Shown: positions 36,623 through 46,074 of the stretch, one piece after another
Position numbering within the stretch: the first letter of the stretch is position 1
How the letters are laid out: every line of letters starts with the position of its first letter
DNA from: Clostridiales bacterium
GTDB taxonomy: Bacteria; Bacillota; Clostridia; Monoglobales; Monoglobaceae
DNA: 64,000 nt
Direction of reading: 5' to 3'
NCBI GenBank assembly: GCA_019419865.1
Contig: JAHZIG010000003.1
Coordinates: forward strand, 1 to 64,000
Notes under the pieces: model-generated
The model's database searches: none
The model's input: the letters and a program-made list of their open reading frames with translations, nothing else
What the model was told of the DNA's origin: nothing
Made by a program: the position numbers and the translations under genes

Positions 36623-38404
36623 ATGGAAATATACTCAACCTCAACCGCAAACGCGTCGTACGCGGGCGTTATCAAAGCCGAATTTTTCGGAAAGATCCGC
36701 GAATGTTTCAGATTCTATAAGGAACATAAACAGCAGTACGACCGGCGAATAATCGACAACAACAACTGGTATAAGAGCCGGTATATGTCCGATCCCGACT
36801 CGAACATACCCGAACCGGCGACGCCCTACCTCTTTAACGTGATCGCCAACAAGCACGCCGACGCTATGGACAACTATCCCGAACCGAATATCTTAGAACG
36901 CAGCGAAGGCGACAGGCAGCTCGCCGAAAAGCTGACTAAGATCCTGCCGATGCAGCTCGACATCTGCGACTTTAAAAAGACGTACAGCAGAGCCTGGTGG
37001 TATAAATTGAAAAACGGCGCCTCCTGCTATGGCGTATTCTTCAATCCCACGCTAAACAACGGCGCGGGGGATATAGACATCAAAAAGATAGACCTGCTGA
37101 ACCTGTTCTGGGAGCCGGGTATAACCGATATACAGGACAGCCGCTTCGTATTCCTGACCGCGCTGGTAGACAACGACGAGCTCAAGCTCAAATACCCCGA
37201 ACACGCGGATAAATTCACCGGCAGCGCGGCGATAGAGGTCATGACCTACGACGATATGCAAAACACCAAAAACAACGACGCTCTAAAGGATAAAAGCGTA
37301 GTCGTAGACTGCTATTACAAAAAGAGCCGCGGAAACAGGACCACGGTCGAGCTTATAAAATTCTACGACGACACCATCCTCGCCGCGTCGGAAGATACCG
37401 GGGAGAACGGGATATACGACCACGGCATGTATCCGTTTGTGTTCGACGTGCTCTACCCGGACGAGGACAGCCCGGTGGGTTTCGGACTTGTGGATATCGT
37501 TAAGAATCCGCAGCTCTACATAGACAAGCTGGACAGCATAATCAGCAAGAACGCGCTCATATCCGGCAAGACGCGGTTTATGATAAAGGACAACGGCGGA
37601 CTTAACGAATACGAGCTGACCGACTTAAACAGCGACATCATCCACGTGGCCGGCTCGGTCGGCGACGAGAACATACGCGAGCTGCAGGCTAATCCTCTGC
37701 ACAATTTCATAATCGAGCACCGGCAAAACAAGATATTGGAGCTTAAGGAAATAGCGGGAAACCGAGACTTTCAGCAGGGCGGCACCTCGGGAGGAGTCAC
37801 CGCGTATTCGGCTATAGTAGCGCTCCAGCAGGCCGGAGAAAAATTGGCGAGGGATATGCTGATAGAGAGTTACAACTCGTTTAAGAGCATAGTCTATCTC
37901 TGCATAGAGCTTATGCGCCAATTTTACAACTCTCCGCGATCGTACAGGATAAACTGCGAGAACGGAAGCTGCGAATATATCAGCTTCACGGGCCGGGAGC
38001 TGAACAAATCGAGCTATCCGGGCGGCGAACATTATCACCCGGTCGAGTTCGACGTATCGGTAAGCGGCGAGAAGAACAACCCCTACAGCCGTATCGCTCA
38101 GAACCAGACTTTGACCGAGCTTTGGCAGATGGGCGTATTCAATCCCGATCAGGCGGAATCCGCTATACTGCTTCTGGAGAGTATGCACCTCGACGGCAAG
38201 GAAAAGCTGATAGAGGGAATAAAAGGCTTAAAAGACGGATATGAAGAAAAATTAGCAGCGGCTGGCGCCATGAGAGAAACTAAAGAGACTAATAACGGCA
38301 AAGAAAACAGTCAAATAAAACTCGGCGGCGAAGACTCTTCTTCAAATTCGATAAAACCTCTTCGCTCTGCGACTCAGATAACGCCGTCCGTCAGCCGTAT
38401 TTAA
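36623..38404 (+). CDS. Phage portal protein
   Basis: The portal forms the dodecameric ring through which phage DNA enters the capsid. The 593-residue protein has the portal layout: an N-terminal helical part with DNNNWYKSRYMSDP and PYLFNVIANKHADAM; a wing region with PVGFGLVDIVKNPQLYIDKL; and the long helix with SGGVTAYSAIVALQQAGEKLARDM. A Lys/Glu-rich, low-complexity tail ends it. It resembles podovirus-type portals of Firmicute phages. The gene is intact. No head protease, scaffold or capsid gene lies after it; the next gene is a repressor in the opposite direction. Confidence 0.8.
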   Translation: MEIYSTSTANASYAGVIKAEFFGKIRECFRFYKEHKQQYDRRIIDNNNWYKSRYMSDPDSNIPEPATPYLFNVIANKHADAMDNYPEPNILERSEGDRQLAEKLTKILPMQLDICDFKKTYSRAWWYKLKNGASCYGVFFNPTLNNGAGDIDIKKIDLLNLFWEPGITDIQDSRFVFLTALVDNDELKLKYPEHADKFTGSAAIEVMTYDDMQNTKNNDALKDKSVVVDCYYKKSRGNRTTVELIKFYDDTILAASEDTGENGIYDHGMYPFVFDVLYPDEDSPVGFGLVDIVKNPQLYIDKLDSIISKNALISGKTRFMIKDNGGLNEYELTDLNSDIIHVAGSVGDENIRELQANPLHNFIIEHRQNKILELKEIAGNRDFQQGGTSGGVTAYSAIVALQQAGEKLARDMLIESYNSFKSIVYLCIELMRQFYNSPRSYRINCENGSCEYISFTGRELNKSSYPGGEHYHPVEFDVSVSGEKNNPYSRIAQNQTLTELWQMGVFNPDQAESAILLLESMHLDGKEKLIEGIKGLKDGYEEKLAAAGAMRETKETNNGKENSQIKLGGEDSSSNSIKPLRSATQITPSVSRI

Positions 38405-38495
38405 AACGACGCATTGGCGCGGCTTACCGAACTAAGATAAAAACTATCGAAATTCGATATTCTTCTGTATTTACCCGCCGCGCCTTAAAACCGTT

Positions 38496-39206
38496 TTATA
38501 ATATCACAGCGCCGAAAGTAGTAAGATTGTCGGACTCCCTGACCTCTATCGGTTTATACTTTGGATTAAACGATTCCAAAAATACCCCGTCCGAAGTCCT
38601 GACCAACTTTTTGCAGTACGCGTCCCCGTTGAGGCAGAATATCCCGACCTCGCCCGGCTCGACCCAAGGCTGATACTTGACGAACACTATATCCCCGTCG
38701 TTTATGACCGGCTCCATACTGTCGCCCGAAATGCGCACGCCTATATCCGCTCCGTCCGGAGCGTCGAGCTCCATTATCTCAGATTCGGAATCGCTCAGGT
38801 AGTTCCCGAGACCGGCGGCCGCGGGCTGCATGAACACGCGGATATTCTTTGGTCTGAATTTGGCGCCGCGCTTCTTTTCAAACTTCATCTTGCTCTCGAA
38901 CTCGACGCAGTTGAGCGCCCTGTCGATCCCGTCGCTGTCTAATGAGCTGAGTTTTTCGATTATCTTCGGAACTCTCGGGTCCGAAGCGTCCGAGACCCGC
39001 GCGCCCAAAAAATACAGGTCTATATCCTTTATCCCATATATCCGGCAAAGGTTTAAAAACGAAAGTATATCCGGCTCGGATTTGCCGTTTTCCCAGGCGC
39101 TGAAACGCGATTGCTTAACTCCAAGCGCCTCGTATACCTCGCGCTGGGAATATCCGGCCTCCTTCCTCGCCTTAACAAGCTTTCTGCTGATCATCTCGTT
39201 AGCCAT
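38496..39206 (-). CDS. Phage-type repressor with HTH and S24 peptidase domains
   Basis: An N-terminal XRE helix-turn-helix (residues about 8-62, with SQREVYEALGVKQSRFSAWENG) is joined to a LexA/CI-like S24 domain. The self-cleavage site AAAG is in MQPAAAGLGNYL near residue 125. The catalytic Ser is in SGDSMEP near 155 and the catalytic Lys in DAYCKKLV near 197. Such repressors hold a prophage silent and cleave themselves after DNA damage with RecA help. All required residues are present. It is transcribed from 39240-39268 and faces a promoter with operator-like sites. An AGGAGG precedes the ATG. Confidence 0.88.
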   Translation of the reverse strand: MANEMISRKLVKARKEAGYSQREVYEALGVKQSRFSAWENGKSEPDILSFLNLCRIYGIKDIDLYFLGARVSDASDPRVPKIIEKLSSLDSDGIDRALNCVEFESKMKFEKKRGAKFRPKNIRVFMQPAAAGLGNYLSDSESEIMELDAPDGADIGVRISGDSMEPVINDGDIVFVKYQPWVEPGEVGIFCLNGDAYCKKLVRTSDGVFLESFNPKYKPIEVRESDNLTTFGAVIL

Positions 39207-39239
39207 ATCCTTGAAGCCTCCTACTGTTATGCTGATTTA

Positions 39240-39268
39240 ATTATAGCGCCATTTTTAATATAAATCAA
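39240..39268 (-). promoter_or_regulatory. Promoter for the S24 repressor gene
   Basis: On the minus strand TTGATT (39263-39268), a 17-base spacer and TATAAT (39240-39245) form a good sigma-A promoter. Confidence 0.75.
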
Positions 39269-39274
39269 TATTAT

Positions 39275-39372
39275 ATTAATAAATTTGTTATTTCACTATT
39301 GACAAACAAATATTTTGTTATATAATATAAATAATAACAAATATTTTAATATTATAAAGATAGGATAACAAA
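39275..39372. promoter_or_regulatory. Array of four AACAAA-type operator sites over the early promoter
   Basis: AACAAA-TAT-TTTGTT at 39305-39319 is a full inverted repeat that fills the spacer of the plus-strand promoter. Weaker copies lie at 39275-39289 (right half TTTGTT), 39336-39350 (left half AACAAA) and from 39367 (left half AACAAA). Successive starts are 30, 31 and 31 bases apart, three DNA turns. They are likely binding sites for the S24 repressor. Confidence 0.65.
39299..39326 (+). promoter_or_regulatory. Early promoter of the phage-derived module
   Basis: TTGACA (39299-39304), a 16-base spacer and TATAAT (39321-39326). The spacer is almost wholly the palindromic operator, so repressor binding should block it. 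It would drive the genes at 39504-42291. Confidence 0.8.
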
Positions 39373-39503
39373 TTTTTCAGGTAAGGATAACTTAGAACGC
39401 ATAATTGGATATAGCCGGACGCAAATTTTCGGCGAATTGAATCATAAAGGCGAAAAAAATTAATACCAAACAGGCTTTGAATAAAAAATTATAAAGAAAA
39501 GAG

Positions 39504-39716
39504 ATGAAAATAATAATGATAGATTACGATAACATTTTATACAACGAGGACGAAGAATGCTACGATCGCAGCGAACGCTCGCCGAAATATATTGGAACAT
39601 GCTGCGAATGCGGCGAGGACATATTCGACGACGCGGAATATTATACAAGTTACGACGGCGCGTTCTGCGATATGATCTGCTGTCACAAATTCTACGATAT
39701 AAAAACAAACGAGTAA
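39504..39716 (+). CDS. Small Cys-rich, probably zinc-binding protein
   Basis: The 70-residue acidic protein contains CCECGEDIFDDAEYY and AFCDMICCHKFYD, spaced like a treble-clef or LIM-like zinc knuckle. Its place directly after the early promoter suggests an early phage function. It is not a family I recognise. The start is uncertain: ATG 39504 and ATG 39516 are both possible, with only a weak GAAAAGAG before them. Confidence 0.6.
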   Translation: MKIIMIDYDNILYNEDEECYDRSERSPKYIGTCCECGEDIFDDAEYYTSYDGAFCDMICCHKFYDIKTNE

Positions 39717-39776
39717 AAAATTTAGCGCGCGCCGCTTTATAAAATTTATAAAACAAAAGAAGAAAGGAAAATGAAT

Positions 39777-40190
39777 ATGAAATTTGAAAACAAAGACGAC
39801 GTAAAAAAATGGCTGAGATCCATCCGCACATTAAAGAAGGATCTGGAGCTTAAAATGGATTTCTATAAGGATATGTTGACCTGCTGTTCGCTGAACAACA
39901 TATTTGACGACGACGCATACATAGAGCAGTATCAAACCGATATCAAATATTATAAGGACGAGATAGACAGGCTCAATTCAACGCTCCAGACGCTGCTCAG
40001 CGATTGGGAAAGGTTGATCTCTCTGCTAAACGTCAACGAAACCGACATTATAACAAAGCGGTATTTACACGGTCTCAGCTGGTACGAGGTGGAGATAAAA
40101 TCATATATCTGCCGCAGGCAGTGCTTCAGACTTCAAAGCTCGGCGCTCGGCAAGCTCGTAGGTCAGACCGTATCCGACGTTAATATTTAA
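39777..40190 (+). CDS. Phage sigma-like transcriptional regulator (DUF1492/ArpU-like)
   Basis: The first 85 residues are a coiled, helical region with acidic and basic heptads. Residues about 92-137 (NVNETDIITKRYLHGLSWYE, then CRRQCFRLQSSALGKL) look like a sigma-region-4 helix-turn-helix. This layout is that of the DUF1492/ArpU group, which in Firmicute phages sits just before the terminase genes and controls late transcription. The ATG at 39777 is preferred to 39771 because AAAGG (39763-39767) is too close to the latter. Family assignment is by texture and position. Confidence 0.55.
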   Translation: MKFENKDDVKKWLRSIRTLKKDLELKMDFYKDMLTCCSLNNIFDDDAYIEQYQTDIKYYKDEIDRLNSTLQTLLSDWERLISLLNVNETDIITKRYLHGLSWYEVEIKSYICRRQCFRLQSSALGKLVGQTVSDVNI

Positions 40191-40225
40191 ATATATCCAT
40201 ATAGACACGGAGGCGAATAACCAAA

Positions 40226-40750
40226 ATGAAAGAAGACGCAAACACAAATATCGACGATAAAAGCGCCGCCGAGCAAAAAAACAGCGCAAGAAGTAGGAAC
40301 AGTAAAAAATCAAATACCACAAGTAAAAAAACAACGTCAAAATCGGCGGTAAAATCAGATACTTCGGAGACAAACGGCGAAAATTCAACCAAGGATAACG
40401 ACGCTGAAAAAAAGAGTAAAAAATCAAACGCTTCTTCCGAAGAATTATGTGAAAACTCAAATAATGTTTCAGACGATAAAAGCGGCGGCGAAGCCGAGGA
40501 ACAATGCGAAAACGGCGAAAACGGCTTCGATCCAAACAACGATACGGACGAGCTCTGCAAAGTTTTAAAACAGGACGACGTAAACGACCGCTCGAACCGC
40601 GCTCTTTGTAAGATGTGCGAGCTTCTAAGCTGCGGAGACGGAAGAATAGAGCTGTCCGCCGCAAAGGAGATACTCAATCTGCTGGGTCCGCCCGAAAACG
40701 TTATCGAGGACGGGGGAGTCAAGCTCGAGGTCAATATAAAGATCGTTTAG
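40226..40750 (+). CDS. Unrecognised Ser/Lys/Asp-rich protein in the terminase small-subunit position
   Basis: The first 110 residues are low-complexity, rich in Ser, Lys, Asn and Asp, and probably disordered. The last 55 residues look folded (DRSNRALCKMCELLSCGDG, then LSAAKEILNLLGPPENVI). GGAGG precedes the ATG. The gene lies between the sigma-like gene and terL, where phages usually carry the terminase small subunit. It lacks an obvious DNA-binding helix-turn-helix, so that role is only inferred from position. Confidence 0.5.
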   Translation: MKEDANTNIDDKSAAEQKNSARSRNSKKSNTTSKKTTSKSAVKSDTSETNGENSTKDNDAEKKSKKSNASSEELCENSNNVSDDKSGGEAEEQCENGENGFDPNNDTDELCKVLKQDDVNDRSNRALCKMCELLSCGDGRIELSAAKEILNLLGPPENVIEDGGVKLEVNIKIV

Positions 40751-40902
40751 ACTCGGCGCGCTCTAAGGGCGGCGAAAATATACGCGCTTTTCTCAGGCGC
40801 TACGATCGCCGCTCGCGCCGCCGTAAAAACGTTTCAAACTAAGACGGCGCGAACGCGCGGCATATAATTAAAATATTATCAATCGGGAAGCGAGGTGATT
40901 TT

Positions 40903-42291
40903 ATGCAAACGACGCTTGATCTAAATATAACCAAGACTCAGCTCCAGTTTATAAATTCGACCGCGGACGAGGTGCTTTTCGGCGGCGCGGCGGGCGGCGG
41001 CAAGTCGTACGGACAGCTTATAGACGCGCTTTTATTCGCGCTCAAATATCCGCGGAGCCATCAGCTCATATTAAGACGGACATTTCCGGAGCTGGAGCAT
41101 TCGCTCATCATGAATTCGCTGCTGATATATCCGACCTCGGCCGCAAAGTATAAGACGTCCGAGAGAAAATGGATATTTTTAAACGGTTCTGTGATCGAAT
41201 TCGGATACTGCGCGAGCGAGACCGACGTTTTAAGATACCAGGGCGCCGAGTACGATATAGTCAGGTTCGACGAGCTGACGCATTTTACCGAAGGACAGTA
41301 CACCTATCTGCTCTCGAGAGTCAGAGGGGTAAACGACTATCCCAAACAGATAAAGTCCAGCACCAACCCCGGCGGGATAGGTCATACCTGGGTGAAGAGC
41401 CGGTTTATAGACGGCTTCGAGCCGGGCGTGGAGCATACGACCGAGGACGGGACGAAGAGGCTTTTTATTCCTTCGTTCGTTCAGGACAACAAATTCTTGA
41501 TGCAGGCGGACGAAAACTACATAAAAAGGCTCGGCCAGCTGCCCGAAAACGAAAGGCGGGCGCTGCTCTACGGCGAGTGGGATATATTCGACGGTCAGGT
41601 ATTCAGCGAGTGGCGGAACAATCCCAAGGGATACAAGACCCGCAGGAACACCCATGTTATAAAGCCGTTCAAGATACCGAAGGAGTGGCGCAGGTTCCGC
41701 TCGTTCGACTTCGGATATTCAAAGCCGTTCGCCGTCTCCTGGTACGCGGTCGACTACGACGGCAGGGTCTACAATTACCGCGAGCTCTACGGCTGTACCG
41801 GAAAGCCGGACGTCGGAGTCCGCTGGACCGCTCAGAGGATCGCCGAGAAGATACGCGAGATAGAAATCGAAGAGGAGAGCGGACTTCACATAACCGGGAT
41901 AGCCGATCCGGCTATCTGGAATTCGACCGGCTCGTCAGAGGGCAGTATCGCCGATATGATGGAGCGCTGCGGCGTATATTTTGAAAAAGGAAAAAACGAC
42001 CGCTTAGCCGGAAAGATGCAGGTTCATTACAGGCTGTCCTTCGACGCCGAGGGACTTCCGATGATATATTTCTTCGACACCTGCAAAAACATGATCCGCA
42101 CCCTGCCCCAGCTCAAGTACGACGAGACCTATCCCGAGGACGTGGACACCAAGCAGGAGGATCACCTCTACGACGAACTCAAATATTTTTTGATGAACGA
42201 TCCGATCCCGCCGAGGGAGAATATAATACGCCCCGAACCTGAGTTCTCGCCGTTTGAGACCGACGACGTATATCCGAGGTTTGTATTTTAA
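40903..42291 (+). CDS. terL: Phage terminase large subunit
   Basis: TerL powers DNA packaging and cuts the concatemer. The ATPase domain has Walker A GGAAGGGKS near residues 27-35, an adjacent LILRRTFPELEHS, and Walker B with catalytic Glu in DIVRFDELTHF near 121. The RNase H-like nuclease begins at FRSFDFGYSKPFAVSW near 263, and a second acidic residue lies in GIADPAIW. The 462 residues cover both domains with all key residues, so the protein appears functional. The start follows GAAGCGAGGTGATTTT. After it no portal or head gene follows; a terminator-like hairpin and the ABC transporter genes do. Confidence 0.9.
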   Translation: MQTTLDLNITKTQLQFINSTADEVLFGGAAGGGKSYGQLIDALLFALKYPRSHQLILRRTFPELEHSLIMNSLLIYPTSAAKYKTSERKWIFLNGSVIEFGYCASETDVLRYQGAEYDIVRFDELTHFTEGQYTYLLSRVRGVNDYPKQIKSSTNPGGIGHTWVKSRFIDGFEPGVEHTTEDGTKRLFIPSFVQDNKFLMQADENYIKRLGQLPENERRALLYGEWDIFDGQVFSEWRNNPKGYKTRRNTHVIKPFKIPKEWRRFRSFDFGYSKPFAVSWYAVDYDGRVYNYRELYGCTGKPDVGVRWTAQRIAEKIREIEIEEESGLHITGIADPAIWNSTGSSEGSIADMMERCGVYFEKGKNDRLAGKMQVHYRLSFDAEGLPMIYFFDTCKNMIRTLPQLKYDETYPEDVDTKQEDHLYDELKYFLMNDPIPPRENIIRPEPEFSPFETDDVYPRFVF

Positions 42292-42441
42292 TTAATGCGC
42301 ATAAGGCGGACGGATCTAACGCCGCCCCATCATACGCAACGCTCCCGCATACGGCGGCTTGCGTTTCGCTATACGCGGCGCTAAAAGCCCGCGTTCTAAC
42401 TCTCTACAATAAAATATCCGCTATGCCCGGCGGACAAGCTA

Positions 42442-42471
42442 AAGCGCGCCGCGTGAAAAAACGGCGCGCTT
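42442..42471. terminator. Bidirectional terminator-like hairpin between terL and the ABC exporter
   Basis: AAGCGCGCCG (42442-42451) pairs perfectly with CGGCGCGCTT (42462-42471). It lies between convergent genes. The U tract is short in both directions, so efficiency is uncertain. Confidence 0.6.
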
Positions 42472-42505
42472 CTTATATCATAACTATTTAATTATACCTC
42501 TTTAT

Positions 42506-44314
42506 CTACTCAAACTGACTGTAATACAGAGCCGCGTAGGCTCCGTTCTTTTTAAGAAGTTCGCTGTGATTACCCTTTTCCGTGATATTGCCGTTTTCCA
42601 TATACAAAATGGCGTCGGCGTCGCGGATAGTCGATAATCTATGCGCTATAACGAAGCTCGTGCGGCCTTCCATCAGCTTTTTCATCGCCTTGCCTATTTC
42701 CGCTTCCGTTCTCGTATCCACGCTCGAGGTCGCCTCGTCGAGAATCAGTACCGGCGGGTCGCAGAGAAATACTCTCGCTATGGTCAAAAGCTGACGCTGT
42801 CCCGCGGAGAGGTTGGCGGCTTCGTTATCCACGACGGTATCGTAGCCCTTTGGCATTGTGCGGATAAAGTAGTCGACCTTAGCGGCCTTGGCGGCTTTTA
42901 TTATCTCGTCTCTTGAGGCGTTCGGTCTGCCGTAGGCAATATTCTCGGCGATAGTTCCTCCAAACAGCCAGGTGTCCTGAAGCACCATACCGAAGTTATG
43001 GCGCAGTCCGCTTCTGGTCATGTCCGAGGTATCCACCCCGTCGAGTTTTATTCTTCCGCCGTTTATCTCATAGAAACGCATCAAAAGGTTTACCAAGGTC
43101 GTCTTTCCGGCTCCGGTGCTGCCGACCACCGCGATCTTCTGTCCAGGCTCGGCGTTAAAGCTTATGTTCTTCATAAGCAGTTTATCCGGCGTATATCCGA
43201 AACTCACGTTCTCAAAGGCTATGGCGCCCTTAACGTTCTCCAATACCTCGGGATAAGGTACGTCCGGTATCTCTTCTTCCTCGTCCAACATCTCAAAGAT
43301 ACGCTCCGCGGATGCCAGCGCCGACTGAAGCGAGTTTATCATATACGAAGCCTCGGTAAGCGGCTCTCCGGCCTGGTTTATGTACTGGAAAAACGCCTGC
43401 ACTATACCGACCGTCATGCTTCCGTCTATCATGCCTCTTACCGCTATGATCGCTATGACCACGTGCGAGACGCGCGTCAGCAGACGTATCAGCGGATTTA
43501 TACAGTTCGTTAAAAAGTCGGCTTTCTGCGAAGCTACCCTGTTCCTCTCGGCCGCCTTGGTCAGTCTGGCTATGCTCTCGGTCTCGTTATTATACGCTTT
43601 TATCACGTTTCTGCCGTTATAATACTCCTCGGCTATACCCGTGAGCGCCCCTATCGTCTCCTGACGCTCCGACGCGCTCTCTAAGTTCTTTTTAGCGACC
43701 GCCTTTGTAATTATCACGCTGATTATCATAAACACGAGGAATATCAAAGTCAGCCAGACGCTGTAATAAAACATCACAACGACCGAGCCTATTACCGTTC
43801 CTATCGCGACTATCATCTTAAGCAGTCCTGTCTGGAGCGTTTCGGCCACTTTATCGAGGTCGCTGGTCACGCGGCTGAGTATCTCTCCGGCCTGATTCTG
43901 GTCGAAGAACTTCAGCGGCAGCTTATTAAGTTTGACCGCGATCTCGTTTCTCAGGTCGAGATTGAGGCTCTCCGCCACGCTCGCCATAAGATACGACTGC
44001 ATATAATAGAATATCCAGGTGAAGAAATACTGCACGGTAAGCTGGGTAAGCTCCCGTCCCATATTGGTCCAGGTCGCCGAAAAAGGTATTCCCTCGTTCC
44101 ACGCGGCCTGTATGCTCCGCCAAAGATTATCCACGACCTGTACGCTGTACATGGGATTCCAGATACTGAGCGCTACGTATACTACTATAGAAAACGCTAC
44201 GACGCCAAGACGCGCTCTCTGTCCTTTGAGCCGTTTAAACAGACGCGCCGCGGTCGCTCCCGCATTATGCGGCATATCCTGGATCGATTTACGCTTTTTT
44301 ATATTACGTTCCAT
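42506..44314 (-). CDS. ABC exporter half-transporter, catalytic subunit
   Basis: A type IV (multidrug-type) ABC half-transporter with six membrane segments in residues about 35-330 and a C-terminal ATPase. Walker A is VGSTGAGKTTL, the signature is LSAGQRQLL, and Walker B is VLILDEATSSVD with the catalytic Glu present. Its start codon overlaps the stop of the preceding half-transporter, as usual for heterodimers such as BmrCD or TM287/288. The partner has a degenerate ATP site, so this subunit should carry the consensus site. Likely substrates are drugs, peptides or lipids; none can be chosen from sequence. Confidence 0.88.
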   Translation of the reverse strand: MERNIKKRKSIQDMPHNAGATAARLFKRLKGQRARLGVVAFSIVVYVALSIWNPMYSVQVVDNLWRSIQAAWNEGIPFSATWTNMGRELTQLTVQYFFTWIFYYMQSYLMASVAESLNLDLRNEIAVKLNKLPLKFFDQNQAGEILSRVTSDLDKVAETLQTGLLKMIVAIGTVIGSVVVMFYYSVWLTLIFLVFMIISVIITKAVAKKNLESASERQETIGALTGIAEEYYNGRNVIKAYNNETESIARLTKAAERNRVASQKADFLTNCINPLIRLLTRVSHVVIAIIAVRGMIDGSMTVGIVQAFFQYINQAGEPLTEASYMINSLQSALASAERIFEMLDEEEEIPDVPYPEVLENVKGAIAFENVSFGYTPDKLLMKNISFNAEPGQKIAVVGSTGAGKTTLVNLLMRFYEINGGRIKLDGVDTSDMTRSGLRHNFGMVLQDTWLFGGTIAENIAYGRPNASRDEIIKAAKAAKVDYFIRTMPKGYDTVVDNEAANLSAGQRQLLTIARVFLCDPPVLILDEATSSVDTRTEAEIGKAMKKLMEGRTSFVIAHRLSTIRDADAILYMENGNITEKGNHSELLKKNGAYAALYYSQFE

Positions 44315-46044
44315 TATTTTTGAGCCTCCTTCGTCTGAGATTCATATATCTCCCGGTATACCGGGCAGTTTTCAAGCAGTTGCTCGTGGGTCCCTTTTCC
44401 GGCCATTTTACCCTCGCTGAGTACTATTATCTGATCCGCGTTCTTGATCGTGCTCACCCTCTGCGCTATGATCAGTACCGCGGCGTCTTTAGTCTCCTCA
44501 GCGAGCGCTTTTCTGAGAGCCGCGTCGGTCTTAAAGTCGAGCGCCGAAAAACTGTCGTCGAATATATAAAGCTCCGGCTTTTTTACAAGCGCGCGGGCTA
44601 TAGACAGTCTCTGCTTCTGACCGCCCGAAAAATTCGTGCCGCCCTGCGCCACGTATGAATTAAGTCCGTTAGGCAGAGATTTTACAAATTCTCCGGCCTG
44701 CGCTACTTCTACCGCGCGCATGAGCTCTTCTCTCGACGCGTTTTTGTTCCCGTAACGCAAATTATCGGCTACGGTTCCCGAAAACAGCCACGCCTTCTGC
44801 TGTACGTACGCCAGATGTTTTCTCAAATAGTTCTGGGTCATGCTCCTTATATCGCGGTCGTTTAAAAGGATATTTCCCTTCGTGACCTCGTGGAACCTGA
44901 GTATCAAAGACGCGACGGTGGATTTACCGCTGCCGGTACCGCCGATTATCGCCGTGGTCTCCCCTCTTCTGCATATAAAGTTAAGATCTGAAAGCGTATC
45001 CTCCTCGGCGTCCGAAAAGCGGAAACATACATTTTTAAACTCCAATACGTTATCGGTCAAATTCTCGTTTTTCGGATCTTCTTTAACCAGATCGCGTATC
45101 TCGGGCGTGTGATTAAGTACTTCCTGTATACGGCTACAGCATTCCAGCGCTCTGGGCAGGGTCAATATTACCATTTGAGCCATCATTATGAAGAACAACA
45201 CCATCATTGCGTATTGTATGATAGCCGTTATATCGCCTATCTGGAATTTTCCCGCGCTGATACTTCCGCCGCTCAGCCAGTAAACTCCTATCATCAAAGC
45301 GTTTATACAAAAGAATGACAGACCGTCCAGATTAGCGAACATTCTATTGGCTTTGATAGACGTTTCGGCATAATCCGAAAACGCGATGTTAAGACGCTTT
45401 CTTTCCCTTTCCTCGTTGTTGAACGCTCTTACGACGCGAACTCCGGTTATATTCTCCAAAAGCGCCGTACTCATCCGGTCGAGCAGTTTCTGGAGCTTAC
45501 GGAAGAGCGGCGACGCGCTTTTCATTATGAACAGCGCAAGTATGATCACCGCCGCAACCGCCGCGAGCAGGATAAATCCCATCTGAACGTCCAGCAGGAA
45601 CGTGAGCGCGAGCGCTATGGCGCAGACTACCGGAACCGGCAGAACCATCTGTATAAAACTTATCACCGCGAACTGTATCGTCGTGATATCCGACACCGTC
45701 CTGGTAGTCATCGAAGCGGTGCCGAACTGCCTGAAATCGTATACCGATAATTTAAGCGATTTCTTATAAATAGCGACCCTCATATCCTTACCGAGCCGGG
45801 ACGACAGCGCCGCGCAGGCATAGCCGCCGAGTATGGCGCAGGCTCCCGAAATAAGCGACGCGACGCCCATCTTTTGTCCTGTGCCAAGTATCGTATCGAA
45901 CGTCGCTCCCGAAGTTCCCTCGTTCAGCATATCCGCGGCGAGCGTCGGTATAAAAAGCGCGCCCGCTACGTCGGCTATCAGCAGGATTATAGTGATAGCG
46001 CACAATTTCCAATGCGGCTTTAAAAACTTTAAGATCAGCTTCAT
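44314..46044 (-). CDS. ABC exporter half-transporter, degenerate-site subunit
   Basis: A six-segment membrane domain is followed by an ATPase with Walker A IGGTGSGKST and signature FSGGQKQRL. In Walker B (LYIFDDSFSALD) Asp replaces the catalytic Glu. That change marks the non-catalytic half of heterodimeric exporters. The ATG at 46044 is chosen; the frame opens at a TTG (46068) but its extension includes the ribosome-binding AGGAAAGGA. The gene follows marR, a leader ORF and a terminator on the same strand. Confidence 0.88.
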   Translation of the reverse strand: MKLILKFLKPHWKLCAITIILLIADVAGALFIPTLAADMLNEGTSGATFDTILGTGQKMGVASLISGACAILGGYACAALSSRLGKDMRVAIYKKSLKLSVYDFRQFGTASMTTRTVSDITTIQFAVISFIQMVLPVPVVCAIALALTFLLDVQMGFILLAAVAAVIILALFIMKSASPLFRKLQKLLDRMSTALLENITGVRVVRAFNNEERERKRLNIAFSDYAETSIKANRMFANLDGLSFFCINALMIGVYWLSGGSISAGKFQIGDITAIIQYAMMVLFFIMMAQMVILTLPRALECCSRIQEVLNHTPEIRDLVKEDPKNENLTDNVLEFKNVCFRFSDAEEDTLSDLNFICRRGETTAIIGGTGSGKSTVASLILRFHEVTKGNILLNDRDIRSMTQNYLRKHLAYVQQKAWLFSGTVADNLRYGNKNASREELMRAVEVAQAGEFVKSLPNGLNSYVAQGGTNFSGGQKQRLSIARALVKKPELYIFDDSFSALDFKTDAALRKALAEETKDAAVLIIAQRVSTIKNADQIIVLSEGKMAGKGTHEQLLENCPVYREIYESQTKEAQK

Positions 46045-46074
46045 TTTTAAATCATATCCTTTCCTCAACTAAAA

